A DNA stretch of 64,000 nt, taken from UBA11606 sp964513285 (GTDB taxonomy: Bacteria; Actinomycetota; Acidimicrobiia; Acidimicrobiales; Aldehydirespiratoraceae). Location: assembly GCA_964513285.1 (NCBI GenBank), contig CAZEML010000002.1, forward strand, positions 1 to 64,000, in the 5' to 3' direction. This document shows, piece after piece, positions 33,767-42,425 of the stretch (its first letter is position 1; each line of letters starts with the position of its first letter). The notes beneath the pieces were generated by a model. It searched no databases. It was not told the origin of the DNA and saw nothing but the letters and a program-made list of their open reading frames with translations. A program made the position numbers and the translations under genes.

Positions 33767-34105
33767 ATGTCCACCGTCATCGAACAGGTCAAGAACGCTG
33801 CCTACGCCGGTGTCGGCGTCAACCTCCTCGTCACCGACGCCATCGTCGGTCGTGAGATCAGCGCCCCCAAGGCCGTCGCCGAGCACGCCTCGATCGCCCG
33901 CACCCAGGCCACCGAGGCCCTCACCGACCTTCGTGGTCGCACCGAGCCCCTCGCCGCCAAGGTCACCGAGCGTCTCCCCGAGCCCGTCGGCGACGCCATC
34001 CAGACCGGCCGCAAGGCTGCCTGGGACTTCATCGGCATCGAGGCTCCCGCCCCGGCCAAGAAGACCGCCAAGAAGGCTGCCGACAAGGCTGACGACAAGG
34101 CCTGA
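33767..34105 (+). CDS. heparin-binding haemagglutinin (HbhA)/phasin-like protein
   Basis: 112 residues. The N-terminal helical part (VIEQVKNAAYAGVGVNLLVTD, then SIARTQATEALTDLRGRTEP) is phasin-like; the C-terminus is a lysine-alanine tail (PAKKTAKKAADKADDKA) as in mycobacterial HbhA, which binds heparan sulphate. Here the protein is about half as long as HbhA (199 residues). It is followed by an XRE regulator, the same pairing as Rv0475/Rv0474 in Mycobacterium tuberculosis. It may coat storage granules or act at the surface; which is not decided by sequence. Confidence 0.72.
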   Translation: MSTVIEQVKNAAYAGVGVNLLVTDAIVGREISAPKAVAEHASIARTQATEALTDLRGRTEPLAAKVTERLPEPVGDAIQTGRKAAWDFIGIEAPAPAKKTAKKAADKADDKA

Positions 34106-34121
34106 GCCTCCGGCTCGACTC

Positions 34122-34164
34122 GGGCGGCTCGCCGCCCAACCAGCTCTCGGGCGGTTCGCCGCCC
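34122..34164 (+). terminator. two tandem hairpins after the HbhA-like gene
   Basis: GGGCGG-CTCG-CCGCCC (34122-34137) and GGGCGG-TTCG-CCGCCC (34149-34164): perfect 6-bp stems with CTCG and TTCG tetraloops, each preceded by a short spacer. They could stop transcription before the regulator or attenuate it. Confidence 0.7.
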
Positions 34165-34180
34165 ATCCGATCCCCCTCAT

Positions 34181-34214
34181 CACGGCCGGACTGCAACACT
34201 GTGGTCCGGCCGTG
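34181..34214 (+). terminator. 11-bp inverted repeat upstream of the XRE gene
   Basis: CACGGCCGGAC and GTCCGGCCGTG, perfect 11-bp arms around 12 nt, 36 bp before the XRE GTG. Either a terminator for the upstream unit or a structured leader of the regulator. Confidence 0.55.
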
Positions 34215-34249
34215 ACGCGCCCACCCGACCCAGCCAGACGAGGAGACCC

Positions 34250-34591
34250 GTGGCCAGCGATCCGCTCGACGCCCTCGGGAGCTACATCCGAGACCAACGA
34301 CGCCAAGCCGAGCTCTCGATGCGCAAGCTCGCCGATCTGGCCGGCGTCTCGAATCCGTACCTCAGCCAGATCGAGCGAGGACTGAAGCGACCGAGCGCAG
34401 AGATCCTCCAACAGCTCGCTCGCGCCCTCGAGGTCTCCGCCGAATCGCTCTATGTCCGAGCCGGCATCCTCGACGAGGCGCCCGAGTCCGATCTCATCGC
34501 GGCGATCCGGGCCCAAGACGACCTCACCGTCGACCAGAAACAGGTCCTGATCCGGATCTACGAGAGCTTTCTGGCCGAGAACGACGACTGA
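34250..34591 (+). CDS. XRE-family transcriptional regulator
   Basis: 113 residues. Helix-turn-helix at ~10-65: LGSYIRDQRRQAELSMRKLA, DLAGVSNPYLSQIERGLKRP. The C-terminus has an acidic helix (LTVDQKQVLIRIYESFLAEN). The size, motif and pairing with an HbhA-like gene match Rv0474. GTG start with AGGAG 6 bp upstream. Probably binds the GTGCTAACT palindrome upstream of the HbhA-like gene. Confidence 0.85.
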   Translation: MASDPLDALGSYIRDQRRQAELSMRKLADLAGVSNPYLSQIERGLKRPSAEILQQLARALEVSAESLYVRAGILDEAPESDLIAAIRAQDDLTVDQKQVLIRIYESFLAENDD

Positions 34592-34597
34592 GCCGAC

Positions 34598-35341
34598 TCA
34601 CCCGCCGAGCAGAACGTCGATGGCCCCGGCCGTCCCCCGCGCGGTGAGGTCGGCGAGCAGTCGCGGCACATCCAGCTCGACGACATAGTCGCTGATCGTC
34701 CCGGTCACGACGACCGCGCCGTCGTCGTCGAAGGTCACCGAACCGATCTCCGTCGTCGGCGGGAGCCACGTCAGCTCGTGCTCGTGGGTCCGGCGGAACC
34801 GCTCGGGCAAGCCGACGCGGCGGCCGCGGACCCAGGCCTGCCGTACATCGATGCCGATGACACGCCCGGACCATCGCGGCTCGAGCTCGACGTCGCCGAA
34901 CCGGGCCAGGCCCGGGAAGCGCGCCAGGAGGCGGCGGTCCTCCACCCGCACCGCCACGTCAGGCGGCGCGATCGAGTCGAGCCATGACTGCACCTCCGTG
35001 GCCGTGAGTTCGACTTCGACCTCGAGGTCGCGGGCCTGCACCCGTTGCGGGAGGGCCTCGATCGCTCGGATGTCCGACGCGTCCACGCGCACTCGATCGA
35101 TCGTCTGATCGTCGACCCGGATGTCGGCGAAGCTGATGTCGAGGCGTCGCCAGAGCCCGATCTGCGCCGACAGCATCGCCGACAGCGAGCTCGCCGGCGC
35201 CGCCTGGTGCACCGCACGGATGCGCGCCTGGATCCCGCGCCGGTCGAGCCGGACGGTGCGATCGATCAAGGCCTGGGCGGCACCGGTGGACATCGCGTCG
35301 GCGACACGACGCATGCCGAGCGGGTCGAACCAGTCAGCCAT
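34598..35341 (-). CDS. conserved hypothetical protein, DUF2993-like
   Basis: 247 residues, no signal peptide. Alternating hydrophobic strands (LDISFADIRVDDQTIDRVRV, LEVEVELTATEVQSWLDSI, WSGRVIGIDVRQAWVRGRRV) resemble the LmeA/DUF2993 lipid-binding fold, but the match is by pattern only. Starts MADWFDPLGM. Convergent with the XRE gene (6 bp between stops), divergent from EamA. Confidence 0.6.
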   Translation of the reverse strand: MADWFDPLGMRRVADAMSTGAAQALIDRTVRLDRRGIQARIRAVHQAAPASSLSAMLSAQIGLWRRLDISFADIRVDDQTIDRVRVDASDIRAIEALPQRVQARDLEVEVELTATEVQSWLDSIAPPDVAVRVEDRRLLARFPGLARFGDVELEPRWSGRVIGIDVRQAWVRGRRVGLPERFRRTHEHELTWLPPTTEIGSVTFDDDGAVVVTGTISDYVVELDVPRLLADLTARGTAGAIDVLLGG

Positions 35342-35396
35342 CGCCGCCGACCGTATCGGCTCTCGGCCGGCGGCACCCGACGAGTAGGGTGCGCCG

Positions 35397-36314
35397 ATGT
35401 CCGCACCGACCTCCACCTCTGACGATCAGGCGGTCGACGGCATCGGGATCGCGGGAGCACTCCTCGCGGTCTCGGTCTGGGGGATCGCGAGCATCATCCC
35501 CAAGGAGCTGGCGATGGGTGGCCTGGCCATCGCCGCCTACCGCTTCGGTATGTACGCCGTCGCGGCGGGCGCCGTCATGGGCGTGCGCGGCCACCTGATC
35601 GGCGGACGGGTCCTGCGCGGCTCGTTCGGGGGAGGCCTGGCCCTCGGGCTCGACGTCGCGTTCTTCTTCTCGGCGATCAAGCTGACCTCGGTCGCCAACG
35701 CGACGGTGATCGGCGCGCTGCAACCGGTCGTGGTGGCGATCATCGCCAACCGGGTCTTCGGCGAAGTGATCCGCCGCCGAGATCTCGCACTCGGGGGCGT
35801 CGCGATCGTCGGTGTTGCGGTGGTGGTCTTCTCCGGCGCCGCCGACGCCCCGACCGACTGGCGGGGTGATCTGTTGGCGGTCGGCGCCCTCTTCGCCTGG
35901 TCGGGCTACTTCGTGATGTCGAAGCGGGCGCAGACGACGATCACGACCAACGAGTACACGGTCGGCGCCGCGATCTGGGTCGCGCTGATCAACGCTCCCC
36001 TCGCGCTGCTCTTCGGCCAGAGCCTCGGGCTGCCGCAGGGCGACGAATGGCTGTGGCTCGCCGCCATGGCGTTCGGAGCGGGGGTGCTCGGGCACGCGGT
36101 GATGAACTGGTCGCTCAAGCAGATCCCGCTGTGGCTCGGGAGCACCTTCACCCTGCTGGTCCCGGTCGTCTCGACCTCTGCGGCCTGGGCGTTTCTCGAC
36201 GAACCCGTCACCGGCATCCAGGCCGGCGCGATCGGCGTCGTGCTCTTGTCGCTCGCCGGAGTCATCACCGGCCAAGCCGGGATCGGGTCGCGGCCTCGCC
36301 CACTCCGCCGCTGA
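35397..36314 (+). CDS. EamA-family (DMT) permease
   Basis: 305 residues with ten hydrophobic helices in two repeats (first from GIAGALLAVSVWGIASIIPK, second from WRGDLLAVGALFAWSGYFVM), the drug/metabolite transporter pattern. The GALQPVVVAI and LGSTFTLLVPVVSTSAAW lines are the usual EamA helix motifs. Transports a small metabolite; the direction is unknown. A short-chain dehydrogenase gene follows after 23 bp and may share the transcript. Confidence 0.9.
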   Translation: MSAPTSTSDDQAVDGIGIAGALLAVSVWGIASIIPKELAMGGLAIAAYRFGMYAVAAGAVMGVRGHLIGGRVLRGSFGGGLALGLDVAFFFSAIKLTSVANATVIGALQPVVVAIIANRVFGEVIRRRDLALGGVAIVGVAVVVFSGAADAPTDWRGDLLAVGALFAWSGYFVMSKRAQTTITTNEYTVGAAIWVALINAPLALLFGQSLGLPQGDEWLWLAAMAFGAGVLGHAVMNWSLKQIPLWLGSTFTLLVPVVSTSAAWAFLDEPVTGIQAGAIGVVLLSLAGVITGQAGIGSRPRPLRR

Positions 36315-36337
36315 CGTCGCTCGAGGAAGGACACCCC

Positions 36338-37117
36338 ATGACCTCACCCCCGGATCCGCTCGACGCCTTCCGTCTCGACGGCCGAGTCGCGATCGTCACT
36401 GGCGCCAGCTCGGGGCTCGGCGCCCGCTTCGCCCGTGTCCTCGACGGGGTCGGCGCACGGGTCGTGCTCGCCGCTCGACGGGGTGACCGACTCGAGGCGC
36501 TCGCCGCCGAACTGAGCGACGCACTCCCCGTCGAGGTCGACCTGACCGACCCCGACGGCCCGTCGCGGCTGGTCGAGGCGGCGCTGAAACGCTTCGGCCA
36601 GATCGACATCGTCGTGAACAACGCCGGGAGCTCATCGGTCCAACCGGCGCTCGAGTACAGCCGCGACGAAGTCGCCGCCGAACTCGCGTTGAACCTGCTC
36701 GCGCCGTATGAACTCGCCCGTCTGGCTGCGAGGACGATGGTCGAGGCCGGTCGGCCCGGGGTGATCGTCAACATCGGATCGATCCTCGGAAGCGTCGCGG
36801 GAGGCAAGGTCCGAGTTCCGGGCTATGCCGCGGCGAAGGGTGGCCTGCATCAGGTCACCCGGGAGCTGGCGGTCGAGTGGGCGCGGAAGCGGATTCGGGT
36901 GAACGCCCTGGCGCCGGCGTGGTTCGAGACCGAGATGACGGCGACCGAGATGTTCGGGAGCGACGCCGGGTTGCGGTACATCGAGGACAACACACCGATG
37001 GCGCGTCCGGGCCGCGCCGACGAACTCGACGGGGCCTTGCTGTTCCTCGCGAGCGACGCCAGCAGCTACGTCACCGGCCACACCCTCTTCGTCGACGGCG
37101 GGTGGACCGCGGTCTGA
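36338..37117 (+). CDS. short-chain dehydrogenase/reductase
   Basis: 259 residues, classical SDR. TGASSGLGARFARVL (cofactor), VNNAGSSSVQP, catalytic IVNIGSILGS and YAAAKGG (YxxxK), and SSYVTGHTLFVDGGWTAV at the end. Oxidises or reduces a hydroxyl/carbonyl group. It shares the EamA promoter; convergent with P450. Confidence 0.9.
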   Translation: MTSPPDPLDAFRLDGRVAIVTGASSGLGARFARVLDGVGARVVLAARRGDRLEALAAELSDALPVEVDLTDPDGPSRLVEAALKRFGQIDIVVNNAGSSSVQPALEYSRDEVAAELALNLLAPYELARLAARTMVEAGRPGVIVNIGSILGSVAGGKVRVPGYAAAKGGLHQVTRELAVEWARKRIRVNALAPAWFETEMTATEMFGSDAGLRYIEDNTPMARPGRADELDGALLFLASDASSYVTGHTLFVDGGWTAV

Positions 37118-37126
37118 GCCGACCGC

Positions 37127-38353
37127 TCAGCGACCGACGTCGACGGGAAGGGTGGTGAGGCCCCGCCCCAGCAGGACGCTGGACCACACCGTGCCGGACT
37201 CGTCCATCGTCAGGCCGGGGAACCGTCGCACGAGGGCGCCGAGCGCCAGCTGCGTCTCGATGCGAGCCAGCGACGCGCCGAGGCAGAAGTGGGCGCCATA
37301 CCCGAAGCCGAGGTGACGCTGGGCGTCGGGCCGCCCCAGCCAGAGCCGATCCGGATCGGCGAACATCGACGCGTCGCGGTTCGCCGAGGCGACACCCAAG
37401 AACACGGTCTCGCCCGCCGTCATTGCGACCCCGTGCCGCTCGTGATCCTCGCCCACGATGCGAACCATCAGCTTCGTCGACCCGTCGTAGCGGTGGAGCT
37501 CCTCGAGCGCTGACCCCATCTGGTCAGGCCGCTCGACGAGCCAGTCCCACTCGCCGCGGTTCGCCAGCAAGGAGTGCACGGCGTTGCCGAGGAGGTTGGT
37601 GGTCGTCTCGTGGCCACCGAACAGGAGCAGGGTGCACGCGCCCACCAACTCGGTCGGGCTCAGGCCACTCCCCTGCGGATCGTCCTTCGTGACCGCGATC
37701 AGGTTCGACACGAGGTTGTCGGCGGGCTCGCGTTCGTACTTCTCGATCAGCCAGCCGAAGTAGTCGGCGAACTGGGCGCTCCCGGCCGCCGCCTGCTCCG
37801 CCTGCGCGGCTCGATTCGACGCCCCGAACACGATCGCGGAGAGCTGGTCGCTCCAGTGCTTGAACTCCTCCCGATCGGCCGGAGGGACGCCGAGCAACTC
37901 GGCGATGACGATCGCCGGCAAGGGAAAGGCGAAGTCGGCGATCAGATCACAGGCGCCCTTCTCCGCCATGTCGTCGAGGAGGTCGTCGACGAGTTCGGTG
38001 ATCCGAGGCCCGAGATCGTTGACCTGGCGTGGCGTGAACGCCCGTCGAAGTGGCTCGCGAAGCCGCTGATGTTCGGGCGGATCGTGGAAGACCATCCACC
38101 CGCGAAGCAGGTCGAAGGTCTGGGCGAGGGTGTCGCGCCGTTCTTCATCGAGCCGACCCTCGAGTGGCGTCAGCCGATCGCTCGAGAGGCGGGCATCGCG
38201 AAAGCCCTCGTTCACCGCCTCGTAGGTCGACAGAAACCACGCCCGATGTTCGGGGAGCCAGACCACCGGACCCTCGGCTCGGAGCCGAGCGAAGACCGCG
38301 TGAGGTTCATCGATCGCGGCCGGCGACAGGAGGTCGGTCGTCAACTCGGTCAC
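37127..38353 (-). CDS. cytochrome P450
   Basis: 408 residues, soluble bacterial class I type. Heme-binding loop FGYGAHFCLGASLAR, I-helix LLLFGGHETTTNL, ExxR in LEELHRYDG, MVFHDPPEHQRLREPLRRAF. GTG start (VTELTTDL) overlaps the thiolase stop by 4 bp, so it belongs to the thiolase/DUF35 unit. Needs a ferredoxin partner that is not in view. Steroid or fatty-acyl hydroxylation is a fair guess from the unit. Confidence 0.92.
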   Translation of the reverse strand: MTELTTDLLSPAAIDEPHAVFARLRAEGPVVWLPEHRAWFLSTYEAVNEGFRDARLSSDRLTPLEGRLDEERRDTLAQTFDLLRGWMVFHDPPEHQRLREPLRRAFTPRQVNDLGPRITELVDDLLDDMAEKGACDLIADFAFPLPAIVIAELLGVPPADREEFKHWSDQLSAIVFGASNRAAQAEQAAAGSAQFADYFGWLIEKYEREPADNLVSNLIAVTKDDPQGSGLSPTELVGACTLLLFGGHETTTNLLGNAVHSLLANRGEWDWLVERPDQMGSALEELHRYDGSTKLMVRIVGEDHERHGVAMTAGETVFLGVASANRDASMFADPDRLWLGRPDAQRHLGFGYGAHFCLGASLARIETQLALGALVRRFPGLTMDESGTVWSSVLLGRGLTTLPVDVGR

Positions 38354-39510
38354 GATGCCGCGCCCTGCGGGGCGCCCAACAGCCCGACGACGCACGCATT
38401 GCCGTCGACCCCCGAAGCTCCCCCGCCCATCGTCTCGAGCAAGGCGACGCGGGCATCCGGCACCTGCCGTTCGCCGGCGTCGCCACGCAACTGCCAGACC
38501 AGTTCGGCCAGCTGGGCGAGACCGGTCGCCCCGAGGGGGTGACCCCGAGACAACAGGCCCCCGCTCGGGTTGACCGGGACGGGCCCGCCGAGCCGGGTGC
38601 GTCCGGCGGCCGTGTCGCTGAGCCCCTCGCCCGGGGCGCACAGGCCGACGGCTTCGAGGGTGAGGATCTCGCCGATGGTGAACGCATCGTGCACTTCGCC
38701 GACGTCGACATCGGCGGCGGTGAGTCCCGCTTCCTCGAAGGCGGCGTCGGCCGCGGCGCGCACACACCCGAATCCCCAGGGCTGGTCGGTCGACTGATCC
38801 CACAGCTCGCCGGACCGAAGAGCCGACGCCAACACGGGAACCTCGCCGGATGCCCCGGATGGCGTCGACAGCACGGCGGCGCCGGCGCCGTCGCTCATCG
38901 GGCAGCACTGCAGCAAGGTCAAGGCGCCGGCGATCGGACGACTGTCGAGGACCTGTTCGAGCGTAGGGGCCGTCGCGTTGAGATGGGCTCGGGGGTTGAG
39001 CGCGCCGTGGGCCTTGTTCTTGACGGCGACGTGGGCGAGTTGGGACGCATCGTGCCCCCACTGGTGGAGGTAGCGGTCGGCCTGCAGGGCGTACAAGGCC
39101 GGCATCGCGAGGCCGGCCCGCCCCTCGGGGTCGGAGGCCTCGGGAACGATCGGTCCGCGGAACACGGTCGACAGCTGCTCGACGCCGACGGCCAACACCC
39201 GCTCGTGACGCCCGAGCCGCACGGCCTCGCGCGCCTCGTGGAAGGCCGCGGTGCCGCTCGCACACGCCGCCTCGAGTCGCAGCGTCGGCACGCCGGCGAG
39301 TCCCGCGGCCGCGACGACGCGGCTGGCGATGCCTGGCGGGCCGAAGACCGATCCGAGATAGACGGCGTCGATGTCACCGGCGGCGACACCGGCATCGTCG
39401 AGGGCTTCGATGATCGCCTCGGCCGCGAGGTCGGTCGCCGGTTGATCGGGGAACTGACCGAACGCCGACGTGCCGACGCCAGAAACCACCACCGGACGAG
39501 GTTCAGTCAT
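38350..39510 (-). CDS. thiolase-family (SCP2/lipid-transfer type) enzyme
   Basis: 386 residues. Active Cys in LEAACASGTAAFHEA, then GEVHDAFTIGEILTLEAVGL and NPSGGLLSRGHPLGATG (His), the SCP-x-like thiolase pattern. Lacks the second catalytic Cys motif of biosynthetic thiolases in its usual form. Pairs with a DUF35 protein just upstream (8-bp overlap), as in steroid-degrading actinobacteria where such pairs act as aldolases or thiolases. The ATG at 39510 is within the DUF35 frame. Confidence 0.88.
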   Translation of the reverse strand: MTEPRPVVVSGVGTSAFGQFPDQPATDLAAEAIIEALDDAGVAAGDIDAVYLGSVFGPPGIASRVVAAAGLAGVPTLRLEAACASGTAAFHEAREAVRLGRHERVLAVGVEQLSTVFRGPIVPEASDPEGRAGLAMPALYALQADRYLHQWGHDASQLAHVAVKNKAHGALNPRAHLNATAPTLEQVLDSRPIAGALTLLQCCPMSDGAGAAVLSTPSGASGEVPVLASALRSGELWDQSTDQPWGFGCVRAAADAAFEEAGLTAADVDVGEVHDAFTIGEILTLEAVGLCAPGEGLSDTAAGRTRLGGPVPVNPSGGLLSRGHPLGATGLAQLAELVWQLRGDAGERQVPDARVALLETMGGGASGVDGNACVVGLLGAPQGAAS

Positions 39511-39865
39511 CGGCGATCACCCCGACCACGATGTCGCCGGCGACCGCTCCCGCGATCCGCACGCGGGTGCCCACGTCGAGCTCGGCACCGGTGTCGACGA
39601 GCGTCAGGATGCGGGGCCCGTGGTCGAGGTCGACGTAGGCGAGGGTGAAGGGTGGCTCGCGATGGTCGACGGCGAGATGGACCGCCGCCGACGCCCACAC
39701 CGCGCCGTCGGGCCCGAACCGGGCCGGACGCACCGAACCCGCGCAGCGTCGGCAGCGCCGATCGATCGAGGCCGACGTGTGACCGCACGCATCGCAGCGA
39801 ACGCCGACGACCCGGCCATCCTCGAGCTTCGGCCGCGGATCGGGCCCTGCTGGTGCGAGCGTCAC
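39503..39865 (-). CDS. DUF35 OB-fold zinc-ribbon protein
   Basis: 120 residues. Zinc ribbon CDACGHTSASIDRRCRRC (CxxC-x11-CxxC) then the OB-fold AAVHLAVDHREPPFTLAYVD, LDVGTRVRIAGAV. Acts as regulatory or acyl-carrier-like partner of the SCP-x thiolase. GTG start (VTLAPAG). Divergent from the acyl-CoA synthetase. Confidence 0.88.
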   Translation of the reverse strand: MTLAPAGPDPRPKLEDGRVVGVRCDACGHTSASIDRRCRRCAGSVRPARFGPDGAVWASAAVHLAVDHREPPFTLAYVDLDHGPRILTLVDTGAELDVGTRVRIAGAVAGDIVVGVIADD

Positions 39866-39987
39866 GTTCTTCCCTCGGGGCGGTGCCCGGATTCCGTCGC
39901 AGCGTTTGCGCCGGCGGATCCCCCGGTCAGAGAATCAACCACGTGGCCGGTTTCTCGTCCAGCCACCTGGTGAAGGGAATCCGAGCA

Positions 39988-41535
39988 GTGGATGTACGCG
40001 GCCTCATGCGACAGTCGGCGACGCTGAACGCAGACCGAACCGCCGTGGTGCACGGCGACCGTCGGCTCACGTTCGACGAAGCGTGGACCCGTGGTCTCCG
40101 CATGGCCAACGCGCTGCTCGCCGCCGGGCTCGAACCCGGCGACCGGGTCGGTGTGTTGGAGGACAACTCGATCGAGGCGCAGGACTTCTTCGTCGGCGCG
40201 GCGATCGCCGGCATGGTCCGGGTGCCGCTCTACGCCCGCAATGCGCCGGACAGTCACCGCCACATGCTCGATCACACCGGTTGCCGCGGCGTGGTCGTGA
40301 GCGACGTGCACGCGTCGGATCTCGACCCGATCCGAGATCGCCTCCCGTCGTTGCAGACCGTGATCGTGCGCGACGACGGCTACGAGGCGTGGCTGGCCGA
40401 TCAGCCAGACACCGACCCGGAAGTCTCGATCGACCCGGACGACTGGTACATCATCCGACACACGGGCGGCACCACCGGCAAACCGAAGGGCGTGGCCTAC
40501 TCCCACCGATCGTGGCTCGCCGCGGGTCGAGATTGGTTCTACAACTTTCCGCCGATGCAGGCGGGCGACGCCTGCCTGCACGTCGGCCCCATCTCCCATG
40601 GCTCGGGGTACCTGTACACCCCGACCTGGCTCAGTGGCGGCACCAATGTCCTGCTCGACCGATTCGACGTCGAGGAGACGCTCGAGGTCATGGAGTCCGA
40701 GCGGATCGCCTACATGTTCGCCGTCCCCGCGATGCTCAACGCGCTCGCCCGCCATCCGAGCGCACGCGACCGGGACTGGTCCCACCTGAAGGTCATCCAG
40801 ATCGGCGGCGCCCCGATCGCCGACGACACCGCCCTCGTCGCCCGCGACGTCTTCGGGATGGTGCTCTACCAGGGCTACGGACAGACCGAAGCGCTGCCCG
40901 TCTGCATGATGGGACCCGAAGAGTGGTTCTCGAGCGTCGAGGGCTCCAACCCCCTCCGTTCGGCCGGCCGCGCCCTCCCCTTCGCCTATCTGCAGATCCG
41001 CGACCCCGACGACAGCGAGGTCGAACTGCCGCTCGGCGACGAGGGCGAGATCGCGATCCGTTGCGACGGCCAGATGCTCGGCTTCTGGGAGAACCCCGAG
41101 GCGACCGCGGAGCGAATGTCGAGCGATGGCTTCGTGCTCACCGGCGACATCGGTCGGCTCGATGCCAACGGCTATCTCTACGTGCTCGACCGCAAGGACG
41201 ACATGATCATCTCCGGCGGCTACAACATCTGGCCGGCGGAGCTCGAGAACGTCATCCTCGACCACCCGGACGTGATCGAAGCGGCCGTGTTCGCGGCGCC
41301 CGATGAACGGTGGGGCGAGACGCCGGTGGCCGTGTGTGTCGTCGGCGAGGGCGCGGCGGTCAGGGCGGACGAGGTCATCGCCCTCTGTGCCGACCAGCTC
41401 GGCTCCTACAAGAAGCCGTCCCGCGTCGAGATCACCACCGCGCCGCTGCCCAAGAGCCCGGTCGGCAAGATCCAGCGCAAGGTCCTTCGCGAGCCGTACT
41501 GGGCCGACCACGATCGCCGCGTCGGGGGCAACTGA
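39988..41535 (+). CDS. acyl-CoA synthetase (AMP-dependent)
   Basis: 515 residues. Motifs: HTGGTTGKPKGVAYSHR (P-loop), MVLYQGYGQTEALPVC, GDIGRLDANGYLYVLDRKD (ADP-binding hinge) and PKSPVGKIQRK (catalytic Lys). Activates a carboxylate to its CoA ester via the adenylate. The start is GTG at 39988 (VDVRGLMRQSA); upstream GTG 39970 is an alternative. Likely feeds the DUF35/thiolase unit transcribed the other way. Confidence 0.93.
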   Translation: MDVRGLMRQSATLNADRTAVVHGDRRLTFDEAWTRGLRMANALLAAGLEPGDRVGVLEDNSIEAQDFFVGAAIAGMVRVPLYARNAPDSHRHMLDHTGCRGVVVSDVHASDLDPIRDRLPSLQTVIVRDDGYEAWLADQPDTDPEVSIDPDDWYIIRHTGGTTGKPKGVAYSHRSWLAAGRDWFYNFPPMQAGDACLHVGPISHGSGYLYTPTWLSGGTNVLLDRFDVEETLEVMESERIAYMFAVPAMLNALARHPSARDRDWSHLKVIQIGGAPIADDTALVARDVFGMVLYQGYGQTEALPVCMMGPEEWFSSVEGSNPLRSAGRALPFAYLQIRDPDDSEVELPLGDEGEIAIRCDGQMLGFWENPEATAERMSSDGFVLTGDIGRLDANGYLYVLDRKDDMIISGGYNIWPAELENVILDHPDVIEAAVFAAPDERWGETPVAVCVVGEGAAVRADEVIALCADQLGSYKKPSRVEITTAPLPKSPVGKIQRKVLREPYWADHDRRVGGN

Positions 41536-41549
41536 CCCCGACGGGGCGG

Positions 41550-42425
41550 CTAGGCCCCCCCGTCGAGCACGGAGAGATCCTCGGTCACCAACTCGAGCAG
41601 CTCACCCTCGCTCTTCCCGCCGAAGATGTCGCCCCACGGGACGGCCTCGCTGACCAACTCAGCGACGACCACGATGCGATCGCGAGACGTGAACTCGGGA
41701 TGGCACGACGTCAGGGTGAGTCGAGCATCGCCGAAGTCGCCGACGACCCACGTGTCGTCGGGGTCGACCACGACATGGCCCCCGTCCACCCGATTGACGT
41801 CGGCGAGCCGATCGCCGAAGGCCTCGGCCGGGTCGAGCACGACATAGGTGAAGAGTCCGTCCGCGGAGTACACGGTGACCTCGTCGCCGGGTTGCAGCTC
41901 GTCGACCCGTCCGAACGGAGCGCCATACGTCGTTCGATGGCCGGCGATGGCGGCGTTGCCGTCGAACCCGGGCGGCACGGTGCTGCCGTAGTGCCCCGGC
42001 CCGGCGCGAAGCGACTCGACGTCGACATCGCGCATCACGAACTTGTCGACATCGATCGCCGGGATCGACAGGCGCGCCAGCGCCTGACCGTCGTCGGGGA
42101 ACTGCAGGCCGGCGACCTTGGGGTCCGCCCCGCCCGGAAGAAGATCGACCACGGGCTCGAGCAGCGGGCGATCATCGGGGGCCGCGGCCGGCTCAACCTC
42201 GACGTCACGAGGGGCTGCGGCATCGGTCGCCGCTGCCTCCTCGGCGGCCGCGGCATCGAAGGCCGCCTGGAGGTCGGCCTGGGCGTCGCGCTCGACGCCG
42301 TTGGTCCCCCAGATTTCGTAGGCCGCATAGGCGACCAGGGCGCACGCCGCCAGCGCACACCCGAGACCGAGCGCGATCGCGGTTCGGCCCGCCAACCGCC
42401 GACGGGCCGAACCGCGCTCGGTCAC
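41550..42425 (-). CDS. class E sortase
   Basis: 291 residues. N-terminal transmembrane helix (IALGLGCALAACALVAYAAY), an acidic-alanine linker, then the sortase barrel: AIAGHRTTYGAPFGRV (catalytic His), RLTLTSCHPEFTSRDRIVVV (TLTxC Cys and Arg). Anchors LPXTG-type proteins to the peptidoglycan. The GTG start overlaps the stop of the LPNTG protein gene (4 bp), so enzyme and substrate are coupled. Confidence 0.93.
   Translation of the reverse strand: MTERGSARRRLAGRTAIALGLGCALAACALVAYAAYEIWGTNGVERDAQADLQAAFDAAAAEEAAATDAAAPRDVEVEPAAAPDDRPLLEPVVDLLPGGADPKVAGLQFPDDGQALARLSIPAIDVDKFVMRDVDVESLRAGPGHYGSTVPPGFDGNAAIAGHRTTYGAPFGRVDELQPGDEVTVYSADGLFTYVVLDPAEAFGDRLADVNRVDGGHVVVDPDDTWVVGDFGDARLTLTSCHPEFTSRDRIVVVAELVSEAVPWGDIFGGKSEGELLELVTEDLSVLDGGA

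Noticed and set aside
37127..39265. 712-codon fusion of P450 with an upstream region
   Set aside because: The upstream part is out of frame with the thiolase, which has clear motifs there; the true P450 start is GTG 38353, overlapping the thiolase stop.
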